Assembly (NCBI RefSeq): GCF_009765975.1
Contig: NZ_LMUJ01000060.1
Coordinates: 251,643 to 299,002, forward strand
Direction: 5' to 3'
Source: Acidisphaera sp. S103
GTDB taxonomy: Bacteria; Pseudomonadota; Alphaproteobacteria; Acetobacterales; Acetobacteraceae
DNA: 47,360 nt
Each line of letters opens with the position of its first letter. Positions within the stretch are counted from its first letter, which is position 1. The position numbers and the translations under genes were made by a program. The notes below the pieces were generated by a model. It searched no databases. It worked only from the letters and a program-made list of their open reading frames with translations, and had not been told where the DNA came from. Positions 25,325 through 33,688 of the stretch are shown here, piece after piece.

Positions 25325-25648
25325 ATGGCATTCTACGAACTGCGCCAATACAAAGTGCTGCCCGGCAAGCTGGAAGGCTGGGTGAAGATCATGGAAGAGG
25401 AGATCATTCCGTTCCAGGTCTCCAAGGGCATGGTGATCAACGGCAGTTTCCACGGTGAAACCGATCCTTCCGTTTATATCTGGATGCGCCGGTTCGAGAG
25501 CGAGGAACAGCGGGTGGCGCAGTATGCCGCGGTTTACGAATCCGACTACTGGAAGACGCAGATCGCCCCGCGCGTGCCGGAGTATCTGGACCGGTCCGCC
25601 ATCGTGGTGACCCGGATCGTGCCGACGGCGAAATCGACGGTTCGGTAG
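25325..25648 (+). CDS. NIPSNAP family protein
   Basis: The 107-residue protein begins MAFYELRQYKVLPGKLEGWV and has WMRRFESEEQRVAQYAAVYES, the two conserved halves of the dimeric alpha/beta-barrel NIPSNAP fold. Many bacterial NIPSNAP proteins are small stand-alone proteins next to catabolic genes, and their activity is not established. The ATG at 25325 follows an excellent CAGGAGGGG site. The frame is open 30 bases further upstream, but that adds no family sequence. Confidence 0.88.
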   Translation: MAFYELRQYKVLPGKLEGWVKIMEEEIIPFQVSKGMVINGSFHGETDPSVYIWMRRFESEEQRVAQYAAVYESDYWKTQIAPRVPEYLDRSAIVVTRIVPTAKSTVR

Positions 25649-25655
25649 GCCGGGG

Positions 25656-25690
25656 CGGGCGGCATCGGTTGGTGCCGCCCGGTGCTGTTC
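25656..25690 (+). terminator. Terminator after the NIPSNAP gene
   Basis: A 9-bp inverted repeat (cgggcggca / tgccgcccg) with an 8-base loop begins 8 bases after the NIPSNAP stop. It is followed by gtgctgttcgtgctt, only weakly T-rich. Confidence 0.5.
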
Positions 25691-25749
25691 GTGCTTGATC
25701 CCCGCCCCGCTGCCTGCGAAAAGGCGGCGGAAAATCCTGGGGAACCGAC

Positions 25750-26001
25750 GTGCAGCCGCCCAAACCATCCGCCGGCAAGACGCAAGCCGGCAAGACATTG
25801 ACCGAGGGCCAGCGGGCCTACGAAGCCAAGCGTGCCGCCAAGGCGGGCATGAGCCTCGACAAGTGGCTCACCAGCAAGCAACGGCAGCAGGAAGCCGAGG
25901 CGAAGGCGAAGCTGAAAGCCGCCGAGGCCGCGAAGCCACCGAAGCCGCCGGGCTTCTTTGGCCGCCTGTTGGAACGTGCCCATCGGCCGCTTGGAAGCTG
26001 A
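25750..26001 (+). CDS. Small basic Lys/Ala-rich protein of unknown function
   Basis: 83 residues, GTG start after a GGGGAA site. The N-terminal third is Lys/Thr/Ala/Pro-rich (KTQAGKTLTEGQRAYEAKRA) and probably disordered. The middle (MSLDKWLTSKQRQQEAEA) is a charged helix or short coiled coil. The end (PPGFFGRLLERAHRPLGS) is amphipathic. No domain was recognised. Its end overlaps the start of the following DUF429 gene, so the two are probably co-transcribed. Confidence 0.6.
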   Translation: MQPPKPSAGKTQAGKTLTEGQRAYEAKRAAKAGMSLDKWLTSKQRQQEAEAKAKLKAAEAAKPPKPPGFFGRLLERAHRPLGS

Positions 26002-26932
26002 CCTCGCCGCACACGCGGACTGGAGTGTCGATCCGCGCAAACGGTGGATTACTGTCGCCCGCCGAACCTCGGCTGGTTGGGCGCTGGCGGCGCCGCGGCT
26101 GGTGGGCGATGTCTCGACGCTGCTGGCGCGGCTGATCGAGGAAGCCAGCGGCGGCGCGGTGGCGCTGGGCGCCGACCTGCCGATCGGGTTGCCGCGGGCC
26201 TATGCCGCCACCCGGACCGAGGCGGATTTTCCCGCGTTCCTGCGCGGCGTTCACCTGATGCCGGATTTCTTCTCGGTTTGTATCGGCCTGGACGACATTC
26301 GTGTCGAGCGGCCGTTTTATCCCGCTCGGGGGATTGCCGGGATGACGCGCCTGTCGCATGCGCTCGCGCTTGGGCTGGTCGATGCCACGGGTCTGTCGCG
26401 TGCGTGCGACCGGGCGACGGCGGAGCGGCCGGCGGGGGCGCCGCTGTTCTGGACGTTGGGGGCGAACCAATCGGGCAAGGCGGCGATCGCGGCGTGGCAG
26501 GGGCTGATCTTGCCGGCGTTGATGGGTTCGGTGACGCTGCGGCTGTGGCCGTTCGAGGGGGCGTACCGGTCGTTGCTGGCGCCTGGTTCGATCGCGCTGG
26601 CGGAGACGTATCCGGCCGAGGCGCTGCGTCACCTGGGAATCCGGCTGCGCGGCAGCAAGCGGCGGTATGCGGACCGATGCGCCACTGCCGCGGCTTTGGT
26701 GACCGCGATGGAGCAGCAGGCGGCGATACCCGACGATGCGATGCACCGAGCGGTGCGGGATGGTTTCGGTTCGGATGCGGCTGGCGAGGACCGATTCGAC
26801 AGTGTTCTGGGTGTGCTATGCGTGTTGAACGTGCTGGCCGGCAACCGACCGGATAGCGCGCCGGACGATCCGTGGATCCGGCGCTGGGAAGGCTGGGTGC
26901 TTGGGCAGACGGCGATGCCCAGGGATCGTTGA
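25976..26932 (+). CDS. DUF429 domain protein
   Basis: About 318 residues. GALGADLPIGLPRAYAATRT-like segments (VALGADLPIGLPRAYA), then AETYPAEALRHLGIRLRGSK and a late helix FDSVLGVLCVLNVLAGNR match the DUF429 pattern: RNase-H-like fold, conserved Asp in the first strand region and ETYP motif. The function of the family is unknown; predicted nuclease-like. The start is taken as GTG 25976; a TTG at 25958 or 25991 is also possible, all overlapping the preceding small gene. Confidence 0.75.
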   Translation: MPIGRLEADLAAHADWSVDPRKRWITVARRTSAGWALAAPRLVGDVSTLLARLIEEASGGAVALGADLPIGLPRAYAATRTEADFPAFLRGVHLMPDFFSVCIGLDDIRVERPFYPARGIAGMTRLSHALALGLVDATGLSRACDRATAERPAGAPLFWTLGANQSGKAAIAAWQGLILPALMGSVTLRLWPFEGAYRSLLAPGSIALAETYPAEALRHLGIRLRGSKRRYADRCATAAALVTAMEQQAAIPDDAMHRAVRDGFGSDAAGEDRFDSVLGVLCVLNVLAGNRPDSAPDDPWIRRWEGWVLGQTAMPRDR

Positions 26933-26954
26933 TTGTGCATCCGTTTATGTTATT

Positions 26955-26972
26955 GTTCCGTAAATTCGGAAC
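26955..26972. promoter_or_regulatory. Inverted repeat immediately before a ribosome site, possible operator
   Basis: gttccg-taaatt-cggaac is a 6-bp inverted repeat with an AT-rich centre, ending ten bases before the ATG at 26982 and touching its ribosome site (acgagg). It could be an autoregulatory operator or an mRNA hairpin that blocks initiation. Confidence 0.4.
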
Positions 26973-26981
26973 GAGGCAATC

Positions 26982-27977
26982 ATGAGCGGCGGCGGGCAAC
27001 GTGAAGACGTGTCTTTCTTCCGGTCGCATTACATTGTCATCTTGTGCGTTGGGGTGGTGTTCTTTACCTCGCCGCAGTGGGTAAAGGCCCTTCTGGAGTG
27101 GCACTTCGAGTGGTCATATCTGTACGATTGGGCTGCCAAACTGGGTGAGGCCGCGATCATTGGCGTCGTGGTTGGCTATTTCCTCGATAAGATCCTGATG
27201 AAATCGGTGGACCGGCATGGACAGGCGGTCGAACGGCAGGTGCAGGATCAACACGTCCGCCACACCACGATCATCAATGCCAGCATCACGGAATTGAAAC
27301 GAGACGTTTTTTTCGGTGCCATCGGCGTCGGCATCGAGCGTGATATATTCTCGCTGTTCAGGCAGACCATCGTCGAATGTCCGGTCTACCGGGACCCGAT
27401 GCGGATGCGGATCACCATGACGCTGGAGCATCACAAGCACGGCGATGTCGAGGTGCCGGTGCTGCGCTGCGATTGGTATGAGGAATATGCGATACGGGGG
27501 CTGCAATCGCCGATCACGGAATACGAGTTTGAAATCAGCCAATCGACCGACGATCTTCCATTCATGGAGGCGAAATCGGGCATCACCAAGGTCACCATCG
27601 GCGACACCACCTACGCGGGCACGCCATCGGCGCCGTTTGTTGGTGAGCGCACCGGCGGCTATTCCATCTTCAAGAAGGACCTGAAGATCCCGCACGGTTC
27701 GGCGCTGAAGGTCGAGAGCTATTCCACCGCGTACAAGACGATGACCGACAGCGATTCCTTCGAGATGGTGATGCCGACGAAGAACCTTGAGGTGGAGGTG
27801 GTGGTCATGGGATGCAAATTGGACGTGCGTCCCTATATCATGGCGGAGGGCGGTTGGTCCCAAGGGGGACGCCATGGGATGAATGGAAACACCTTCCATT
27901 GGATTCCGAAAAGTGCGATGCTACCGCACCAGGGCGTTGCCATCCAATGGGCGGCTCGCAATACGAACGGAGGGTGA
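26982..27977 (+). CDS. Membrane-anchored protein of unknown function
   Basis: 331 residues. Two hydrophobic segments at about residues 17-35 (YIVILCVGVVFFTSP) and 52-68 (EAAIIGVVVGYFLDKIL) anchor it. A charged helix (SVDRHGQAVERQVQDQHVRH) and a long soluble C-terminal part follow. That part is beta-rich, with ITELKRDVFFGAIGVGIERD, EISQSTDDLPFME and VVVMGCKLDVRPYIM. I do not recognise a family. The final third looks like a small beta-sandwich, which would fit a sensor of membrane or lipid state, but this is only a guess. A 17-codon ORF follows three bases after its stop. Confidence 0.7.
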   Translation: MSGGGQREDVSFFRSHYIVILCVGVVFFTSPQWVKALLEWHFEWSYLYDWAAKLGEAAIIGVVVGYFLDKILMKSVDRHGQAVERQVQDQHVRHTTIINASITELKRDVFFGAIGVGIERDIFSLFRQTIVECPVYRDPMRMRITMTLEHHKHGDVEVPVLRCDWYEEYAIRGLQSPITEYEFEISQSTDDLPFMEAKSGITKVTIGDTTYAGTPSAPFVGERTGGYSIFKKDLKIPHGSALKVESYSTAYKTMTDSDSFEMVMPTKNLEVEVVVMGCKLDVRPYIMAEGGWSQGGRHGMNGNTFHWIPKSAMLPHQGVAIQWAARNTNGG

Positions 27978-27980
27978 GAT

Positions 27981-28034
27981 ATGATCGTGATCGACAGGAA
28001 GCCTCCGGTAAGCCGGGGCCATAAGAAAGGCTGA
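27981..28034 (+). CDS. 17-codon micro-ORF with strong ribosome site
   Basis: MIVIDRKPPVSRGHKKG, highly basic. GGAGG (27969-27973) overlaps the end of the upstream gene, whose stop lies 3 bases before this ATG, so translation would be coupled. A hairpin follows five bases after the stop. It may be a real micropeptide, or simply a ribosome site with no product of consequence. Confidence 0.35.
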   Translation: MIVIDRKPPVSRGHKKG

Positions 28035-28038
28035 AGCC

Positions 28039-28063
28039 AAGGCCCCTATCCGGGGCCTTTGTC
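28039..28063. terminator. Bidirectional terminator between convergent genes
   Basis: An 8-bp inverted repeat (aaggcccc / ggggcctt) with a 5-base loop, followed on the plus strand by TTGTCTT. It separates the unknown membrane-protein transcript from the converging hemF. Confidence 0.65.
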
Positions 28064-28077
28064 TTATGAAGTGGGTA

Positions 28078-28971
28078 TTATGGCCACCGCACCTCCGGCG
28101 GCAGACTCATTAGGATTGCCTCCACATTGCCGCCGGTCTTCAGGCCGAACAACGTGCCCCGATCGTGGATCAGGTTGAACTCGACATAGCGGCCGCGGCG
28201 GATCAGTTGGTGGTCCCGGTCGGCCGGGGTCCAGGATTGTCCCATCCGGCGGCGGACGATCCGCGGGTAGATGTCCAGGAAAGCCTCCCCCACGTCGCGG
28301 GCGAAGGCGAAATCCGCCGCCACGTCTCCGGTGGCGTGGTGGTCGAAGAAGATGCCGCCGGCACCGCGGGGTTCCTGCCGGTGCGGCAGGTAGAAATAGC
28401 GGTCGCACCATGCCTTGAAGGTTTCGTAATACCCCGGATCGTGGCGGTCGCAGGCCGCCTTGAACGCGGCGTGGAAGTCAGCCGCGTCCTGTTGCGCCGG
28501 TTCGGTATCCAGCCGCATCGGGGTCAGGTCGCCGCCGCCGCCGAACCAGCCTTTCGTCGTCACCAGCATGCGGGTGTTGAAGTGGACGGCGGGCACCAGC
28601 GGGCTTTGCAAGTGCGCGACCAGGCTGATGCCGCTGGCCCAGAAACGCGGATCCTCGGCCGCCCCGGGGATCTGCGCTCGGAAATCCGGACTGAATTCGC
28701 CCCAGACAGTGGAGACGTTCACCCCCACTTTTTCGAACACACGGCCCTTCATGAGGCTGATGACCCCGCCGCCACCGTCCTGGCCGTCCTCAGTGGGACG
28801 GCGCCAGGCAGTGCGCTCGAATCGTCCGGCCGGGTGGTCGCCCAGAGGGCCGTCGTGGGCGTCCTCGATCGCTTCGAATGCCGCGCAGACGCGATCGCGC
28901 AATTGCTCAAACCACGCCTTGGCGGCGGGTTTGAGTGGTTCGTGCGCCACGGTTGATGGATTTTCGGTCAT
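28078..28971 (-). CDS. hemF: Oxygen-dependent coproporphyrinogen III oxidase
   Basis: A 297-residue HemF that converts coproporphyrinogen III to protoporphyrinogen IX with O2 in heme synthesis. Conserved segments in order: [78 protein letters not shown], and near the end [20 protein letters not shown], the family signature. The length agrees with the family. The presence of the O2-dependent enzyme fits an aerobic organism, and its divergent pairing with petABC links heme supply and respiration. Confidence 0.96.
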   Translation of the reverse strand: MTENPSTVAHEPLKPAAKAWFEQLRDRVCAAFEAIEDAHDGPLGDHPAGRFERTAWRRPTEDGQDGGGGVISLMKGRVFEKVGVNVSTVWGEFSPDFRAQIPGAAEDPRFWASGISLVAHLQSPLVPAVHFNTRMLVTTKGWFGGGGDLTPMRLDTEPAQQDAADFHAAFKAACDRHDPGYYETFKAWCDRYFYLPHRQEPRGAGGIFFDHHATGDVAADFAFARDVGEAFLDIYPRIVRRRMGQSWTPADRDHQLIRRGRYVEFNLIHDRGTLFGLKTGGNVEAILMSLPPEVRWP

Positions 28972-29189
28972 CGGGGGCTTGTTCCTGCGCGACAGTCGGG
29001 ATAACCCCTGCTGCCAGCTTGTTGCAGCAGGCGAGGCCGGTCCCTAGACTGCGCCGAACGCCACTTCCGGGGCAACCCGGCGGGTGACAAGAGGGAATTC
29101 CGAGCCGGTCGCAGGGTTGGCTCGCGGTCAGACGCGTCTGCCGGGTAGAGGCAGGGGTGGTTGGCTGAAACGGTAACTCGAGGGAAAGT
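28972..29189. promoter_or_regulatory. Divergent promoter region hemF / petABC
   Basis: 218 bases between hemF (minus) and petA (plus). Both need promoters here. Ribosome site GAGGGAAAG for petA at about 29180. No clear -35/-10 pair or FNR-type palindrome could be assigned by eye. Confidence 0.4.
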
Positions 29190-29750
29190 ATGGCTGACTC
29201 CGCTGCCGCTACCCATCACGCTCCTTCCGGCGACGTGACCAAGCGCGATTTCCTGCAACTCCTCGCCGTCGCCGGCGCTGCGGTCGGAGCTGGTGCGATA
29301 GCCTGGCCGCTGGTCGACTCGATGAACCCCTCCAAGGACGTGCTGGCGCTTTCGGCGATCGATGTCGATCTGGCGCCAATCGTGGAAGGCCAGGGCATCG
29401 TGGTGTCCTGGCAGGGCAAGCCGATTTTCGTCCGTCACCGTACCGGCGCCGAGATCAAGGAAGCGCAGGACGTCAAGCTCACCGACCTGATCGAGCCGCA
29501 GACCGACGCGGCCCGGGTAAAGGCTGGGCACGACCAATGGCTGGTCCTGATCGGCATCTGCACTCATCTGGGATGCATCCCGCTGGGCAACAAGCCGTCC
29601 GATCCGCGTGGTGAGTGGGGCGGCTGGTTCTGCCCCTGCCACGGCAGCCAGTACGACACGTCCGGGCGCGTGCGCCACGGGCCGGCGCCGCTGAACCTGT
29701 GGGTGCCCCCCTATGCCTTCGAATCCGATACCAAGATCAAGGTCGGCTGA
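29190..29750 (+). CDS. petA: Ubiquinol-cytochrome c reductase, Rieske iron-sulfur subunit
   Basis: 186 residues. An N-terminal TM anchor with a Tat-like motif is visible ([20 protein letters not shown]). The Rieske domain has C124-T-H126-L-G-C129 and C148-P-C150-H151-G-S: C124, H126, C148 and H151 bind the 2Fe-2S cluster and C129 with C150 form the disulfide. [14 protein letters not shown] is the usual Pro loop. It carries electrons from quinol to cytochrome c1 on the periplasmic side. First gene of petABC. Confidence 0.96.
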   Translation: MADSAAATHHAPSGDVTKRDFLQLLAVAGAAVGAGAIAWPLVDSMNPSKDVLALSAIDVDLAPIVEGQGIVVSWQGKPIFVRHRTGAEIKEAQDVKLTDLIEPQTDAARVKAGHDQWLVLIGICTHLGCIPLGNKPSDPRGEWGGWFCPCHGSQYDTSGRVRHGPAPLNLWVPPYAFESDTKIKVG

Positions 29751-29800
29751 TCCGTTCAGTCTTTGACCCGAGCCCCCCTGAACCCGAGTGGGAATCAACC

Positions 29801-31075
29801 ATGGCCGGCCTGAATAAGAGCGATTTCGCCAATCCGGTGATCAACTGGATCGACACGCGTCTGCCCATCTTCACGATGATGCAGAAAGAGTACGGGGTGT
29901 TCCCGACACCGAAGAATTTCAACTACCTGTGGAATTTCGGCGCGTTGGCGGTGGTCAACCTGCTGATCATGATCGTCACCGGGATCTTCCTGGCGATGAA
30001 CTATCAGCCGAACACGGAACTCGCGTTCGGTTCGGTCCAGCACATCATGCGCGACGTGAACTACGGCTGGCTGATCCGCTACGTTCACCAGAACGGCGCG
30101 TCGATGTTCTTCATTGTCACCTACATCCACATCTTCCGCGGCTTGTACTACGGGTCCTACAAGGCCCCTCGTGAGCTGCTGTGGATGCTGGGCGTGGTCA
30201 TCCTGCTGCTGATGATGGCGACCGCGTTCATGGGCTATGTGCTGCCGTGGGGCCAGATGTCCTACTGGGGCGCGACGGTGATCACCAACCTGTTCTCGGC
30301 CTTCCCGGTGGTCGGACCGCATATCGTCACCCTGCTGTGGGGCGGCTTCAGCGTCGACAATCCCACGCTGAACCGGTTCTTCGCGCTGCACTACCTGCTG
30401 CCGTTCGTGCTGGTCGGGGTGATCTTCCTGCACGTCGCCGCGCTGCACATCACCGGATCGAACAACCCGCTGGGCATCGACGTGAAGTCGCCGCAGGACA
30501 CCCTGCCGTTCCATCCGTACTATACGGTGAAGGACAGCGTCGGCGTCTGCGCGTTCCTGGCAGTGTTCGCGGCATTCGTGTTCTTCTTCCCGAACCTGCT
30601 GGGCGATCCGAACAACTTCATCCCCGCCAACCCGCTGCAAACACCCGCCGACATCGTGCCGGAGTGGTACTTCCTACCGTACTACGCCATCCTGCGATCG
30701 GTGCCGGACAAGCTGCTGGGCGTGTGCATGATGTTCGGCTCCCTGTTGATGCTGTTCGTGCTGCCCTGGCTGGACACCTCCCGGGTGCGCAGCGCGCGGT
30801 TCCGTCCGGTGTTCCGGATCCTGATCTGGGTCTGGGTCGCCGCCGTGGTCTGCCTGGGCATTTGCGGAGCGCATAAGCCGGAAGGCATCTGGGTCATCCT
30901 GAGCCGGCTGTGCACCGTCTACTATTACCTGCATTTCCTGGTGATCCTGCCGATCCTCGGCAAGCTGGAGCGGCCGTTGCCGCTGCCGGAGAGCATCAGT
31001 CAGCCCGTCCTGGCCGGACGAGGCGGCGGACCACTGCCCGGCGGCGCCGCGGCCAAGCCGATGGAGAAAGCGTGA
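29801..31075 (+). CDS. petB: Ubiquinol-cytochrome c reductase, cytochrome b
   Basis: 424 residues, ATG at 29801 preceded by GGAATCAACC. It has the full complement of cytochrome b: TM helices with paired His ligands ([21 protein letters not shown] and, later, [20 protein letters not shown]), the Qo motif [13 protein letters not shown] and [16 protein letters not shown]. The Gly-rich extension at the C-terminus ([16 protein letters not shown]) is longer than in many homologues. Start and stop positions make a TGATG overlap with the cytochrome c1 gene. Confidence 0.96.
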   Translation: MAGLNKSDFANPVINWIDTRLPIFTMMQKEYGVFPTPKNFNYLWNFGALAVVNLLIMIVTGIFLAMNYQPNTELAFGSVQHIMRDVNYGWLIRYVHQNGASMFFIVTYIHIFRGLYYGSYKAPRELLWMLGVVILLLMMATAFMGYVLPWGQMSYWGATVITNLFSAFPVVGPHIVTLLWGGFSVDNPTLNRFFALHYLLPFVLVGVIFLHVAALHITGSNNPLGIDVKSPQDTLPFHPYYTVKDSVGVCAFLAVFAAFVFFFPNLLGDPNNFIPANPLQTPADIVPEWYFLPYYAILRSVPDKLLGVCMMFGSLLMLFVLPWLDTSRVRSARFRPVFRILIWVWVAAVVCLGICGAHKPEGIWVILSRLCTVYYYLHFLVILPILGKLERPLPLPESISQPVLAGRGGGPLPGGAAAKPMEKA

Positions 31076-31854
31076 TGCGCCCGCTGCGTTCCCTGCTCGC
31101 CGGGGCGATTGCCCCTGCCCTTCTCGCCATGACCTTTCTCGCCTCGCCGGCCATGGCGCAGGACGAAGGCCCGCTGCCGCACGAGTACTGGAGCTTCGAA
31201 AGCCTGTTCGGCACCTTCGACCAGGCTGCCCTGCAACGCGGGTTTCAGGTGTACCTGAACGTGTGCTCCAACTGCCACTCGATGCAGTACCTGCACTATC
31301 GCGACCTGACCGGCATTGGCTTGACCGAGGACCAGATCAAGGGCGTTGCCGCCAGCATCACGGTGCCGTCCGGGCTGGACGATCAGGGCAATCCGAAGGA
31401 TGGTCCGGCCACGCCGGCCAGCCAGTTCAAATCGCCGTTCGCGAATGAAGCGGCGGCGCGTGCCGCCAACAACGGTGCCGCCCCCCCTGACCTGTCGTTG
31501 ATCGTCAATGCTCGGGAGGGTGGGCCGAACTATGTCTACGGTATCCTGACCGGCTTCGCTCAGGCCCCCGCAGGGTTCAAGGTCGGGGAAGGGCTCTTCT
31601 ACAACAAGATGTTCCCGGGGCATCAGATCCACATGCCGCAGCCGTTGCAGGACGGCACGGTGACCTACACCGACGGCACCAACAGCGACCTGGATCAGGA
31701 AGCGCACGACGTGGTCACGTTCCTGTCCTGGGCGGCGAACCCGGAGATGGTGGAGCGGAAGCAGATCGGTGTCCGCGTGATCCTGTTCCTGGTGTTCATG
31801 ACCGGCATCACCTATGCCGTGAAGCGCAAGCTGTGGTCCGACGTTCACCACTGA
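31075..31854 (+). CDS. petC: Ubiquinol-cytochrome c reductase, cytochrome c1
   Basis: 259 residues with a Sec signal peptide (cleavage near AMA-QD, residue 29). Heme site C64-S-N-C67-H68, axial Met187 in IHMPQPL, and a C-terminal TM anchor (VRVILFLVFMTGITYAVKRK). Its ATG shares one A with the petB stop (TGATG). It completes a three-subunit bc1 complex feeding cytochrome c. Confidence 0.96.
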   Translation: MRPLRSLLAGAIAPALLAMTFLASPAMAQDEGPLPHEYWSFESLFGTFDQAALQRGFQVYLNVCSNCHSMQYLHYRDLTGIGLTEDQIKGVAASITVPSGLDDQGNPKDGPATPASQFKSPFANEAAARAANNGAAPPDLSLIVNAREGGPNYVYGILTGFAQAPAGFKVGEGLFYNKMFPGHQIHMPQPLQDGTVTYTDGTNSDLDQEAHDVVTFLSWAANPEMVERKQIGVRVILFLVFMTGITYAVKRKLWSDVHH

Positions 31855-31858
31855 CATC

Positions 31859-32728
31859 ATGATCCAGCCCGTCATCGGCATTATCGGCGGCTCCGGCCTG
31901 TACGATATCGACGGGCTGGAGGATAAAGCCTGGCGACGGGTCGAAACCCCTTGGGGCGACCCGTCGGATCAACTGTTGTTCGGGCGGTTGGCAGGTATTC
32001 AGTGCGTGTTCCTGCCTCGGCATGGCCGGGGCCATCCGACATCGCCGACACATCTGAATTATCGGGCCAATATCGATGCCCTGAAGCGCTCCGGCGTGAC
32101 CGATGTGCTGTCGCTGTCGGCGGTGGGCAGCCTGAAGGAAGAGTTGCCGCCAGGGCACTTCGTCGTGGTCGACCAGTTCATCGATCGCAGCTTCGCTCGG
32201 GAGAAGAGCTTCTTCGGCGATGGCGTCGTCGCCCATGTCTCCATGGCGCACCCGGTCTGTGCCCGCCTCGGTGCCGCTTTGCACGGGGCGGCTACCTCGC
32301 TGTCCCTGCCGGTGACAAATGGCGGCACCTATCTGGTGATGGAAGGGCCGCAGTTCTCCACCAAGGCGGAGAGCGAGCTTTATCGGTCCTGGGGCTGCAG
32401 CGTCATCGGCATGACCAACATGCCGGAGGCGAAGCTCGCCCGGGAGGCCGAACTTTGCTATGCGACGATGGCGATGGTCACGGATTTCGACTGCTGGCAT
32501 CCCGACCATGATCACGTGACCGTCGAGGCGGTCGTTCGCATCCTGCTGGGCAATGCCGAGAAGGCGCGAGACCTTGTCCGCGCCATCGTGCCGGAGGTCG
32601 GGCGGGAACGGGCGCTGTGTCCGTGTGGCTGCGATCGCGCGCTGGACAATGCGGTGATCACGGCGCCGGACCGGCGTAACAAGACGCTGATCAGCAAGCT
32701 GGACGCAGTCGCCGGACGGGTGCTGTAG
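31859..32728 (+). CDS. mtnP: S-methyl-5'-thioadenosine phosphorylase
   Basis: 289 residues. GIIGGSGLYD at the N-terminus, FLPRHGRGHPTSPTHLNYRA phosphate/substrate binding, EGPQFSTKAESELYRSWGC and VTDFDCWHPDH follow. The TD[FY]DCW segment, rather than the PNP pattern, identifies methylthioadenosine phosphorylase: it splits MTA into adenine and methylthioribose-1-phosphate, a salvage step after polyamine/homoserine-lactone synthesis. It begins 4 bases after petC and is likely co-transcribed. The PCGCDRAL Cys cluster near the end is usual in bacterial relatives. Confidence 0.93.
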   Translation: MIQPVIGIIGGSGLYDIDGLEDKAWRRVETPWGDPSDQLLFGRLAGIQCVFLPRHGRGHPTSPTHLNYRANIDALKRSGVTDVLSLSAVGSLKEELPPGHFVVVDQFIDRSFAREKSFFGDGVVAHVSMAHPVCARLGAALHGAATSLSLPVTNGGTYLVMEGPQFSTKAESELYRSWGCSVIGMTNMPEAKLAREAELCYATMAMVTDFDCWHPDHDHVTVEAVVRILLGNAEKARDLVRAIVPEVGRERALCPCGCDRALDNAVITAPDRRNKTLISKLDAVAGRVL

Positions 32729-32772
32729 CGGCTTTTCGGCTTACCGCATCGTTGGCAAGCGGCTTTATTCCA

Positions 32773-33348
32773 TCAGGCGGCCTTTTGCGCCGTCAGTTCC
32801 TTGGTAACCTCGACCGCCCGGCGCACTTCTTGTGGGCTCACCTCGGCGGCGCCGGCACCCAGGACCACGCTTCCGTCCGGCCGCGGCAGCGTGATGGGCC
32901 TTATCACGACCGGGACGACGCCCTGGCGCCCGATGTCGAGCTGATTGGCTGCCCTCCGGGCCAGATCAACCACTCTTCCACGCACGTAAGGCCCCCGATC
33001 CTCGATCTGCACCATCGCGGTTCGGCCGTTTTCCAGATTCGTGACCTTCACCACGCTGCCCAAGGGCAGGGTTTTGCTTGCCGCCATGTTCATGTCCGGG
33101 TTCAACCGGCGGCCATCCGCCATTTTCCGATCGTCGAAGCAATTGGCGTAGTACGATGCCCGTCCCTTTTCCTTACGACCGGATTGGTCGATATGCCCCG
33201 GCCGTCCAGCCGGAAGCGGCGGCAGCCTGTCGAGCTTCTCCGCTTCCTGGTTCGCATGAGGCGCTTGAGCCGGAAGCGGCCCCGCGAAGGCCGCACAGAC
33301 GGCACCGGACAGCCACCACGCAACAAGCGCGGTCCGCCATTTAATCAT
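32773..33348 (-). CDS. RlpA-like double-psi beta-barrel protein
   Basis: A 191-residue exported protein: signal peptide (WRTALVAWWLSGAVCAAFAG), a Pro-rich linker, then the RlpA core ASYYANCFDDRKMADGRRLN, MAASKTLPLGSVVKVTNLEN, VQIEDRGPYVRGRVVDLARR with the catalytic-type Asp. Members of this family are lytic transglycosylase-like enzymes acting on denuded peptidoglycan. The SPOR domain of canonical RlpA is missing and the signal peptide lacks a lipobox Cys at the right place. Convergent with mtnP across only 44 bp. Confidence 0.85.
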   Translation of the reverse strand: MIKWRTALVAWWLSGAVCAAFAGPLPAQAPHANQEAEKLDRLPPLPAGRPGHIDQSGRKEKGRASYYANCFDDRKMADGRRLNPDMNMAASKTLPLGSVVKVTNLENGRTAMVQIEDRGPYVRGRVVDLARRAANQLDIGRQGVVPVVIRPITLPRPDGSVVLGAGAAEVSPQEVRRAVEVTKELTAQKAA

Positions 33349-33508
33349 CCCTTAGTCCTCTGCTACGCCGGCATAAAGACGCGGCATGGGCACGAAAGTT
33401 CTGCTCGCCGTCGGCTGCGGCGCATGAAGTCGTGACTCCCGGATGGGCGAACCTGTATAGCGGGGCGTGGAATCTTCATGTTGCGGTCACCAGGGCCGGG
33501 AGTGATGC

Positions 33509-33673
33509 ATGCTTGACCTGTTCGGGATTATGTTCAGTTCGGTGATGATGCTGATGGTGATCATCCGAGCGGTTCAACTGGACCGGGCACAGCCGTGGTT
33601 TCAGAAGGTGAACCGCAAAGAAGCGCCGGTATCCTCTGAAAAGCAAGTCTGGCAGCGGCAGACCTCACTGTAA
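33509..33673 (+). CDS. Small single-TM protein before the O-antigen ligase gene
   Basis: 54 residues: hydrophobic N-terminal segment (FGIMFSSVMMLMVIIRAV) then a charged tail (LDRAQPWFQKVNRKEAP). The frame is complete with a clean stop at 33671-33673. Fifteen bases later the ligase gene begins. Such small membrane proteins often accompany polysaccharide genes; no domain is known to me. Confidence 0.5.
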   Translation: MLDLFGIMFSSVMMLMVIIRAVQLDRAQPWFQKVNRKEAPVSSEKQVWQRQTSL

Positions 33674-33688
33674 CACGGACACTATAGC

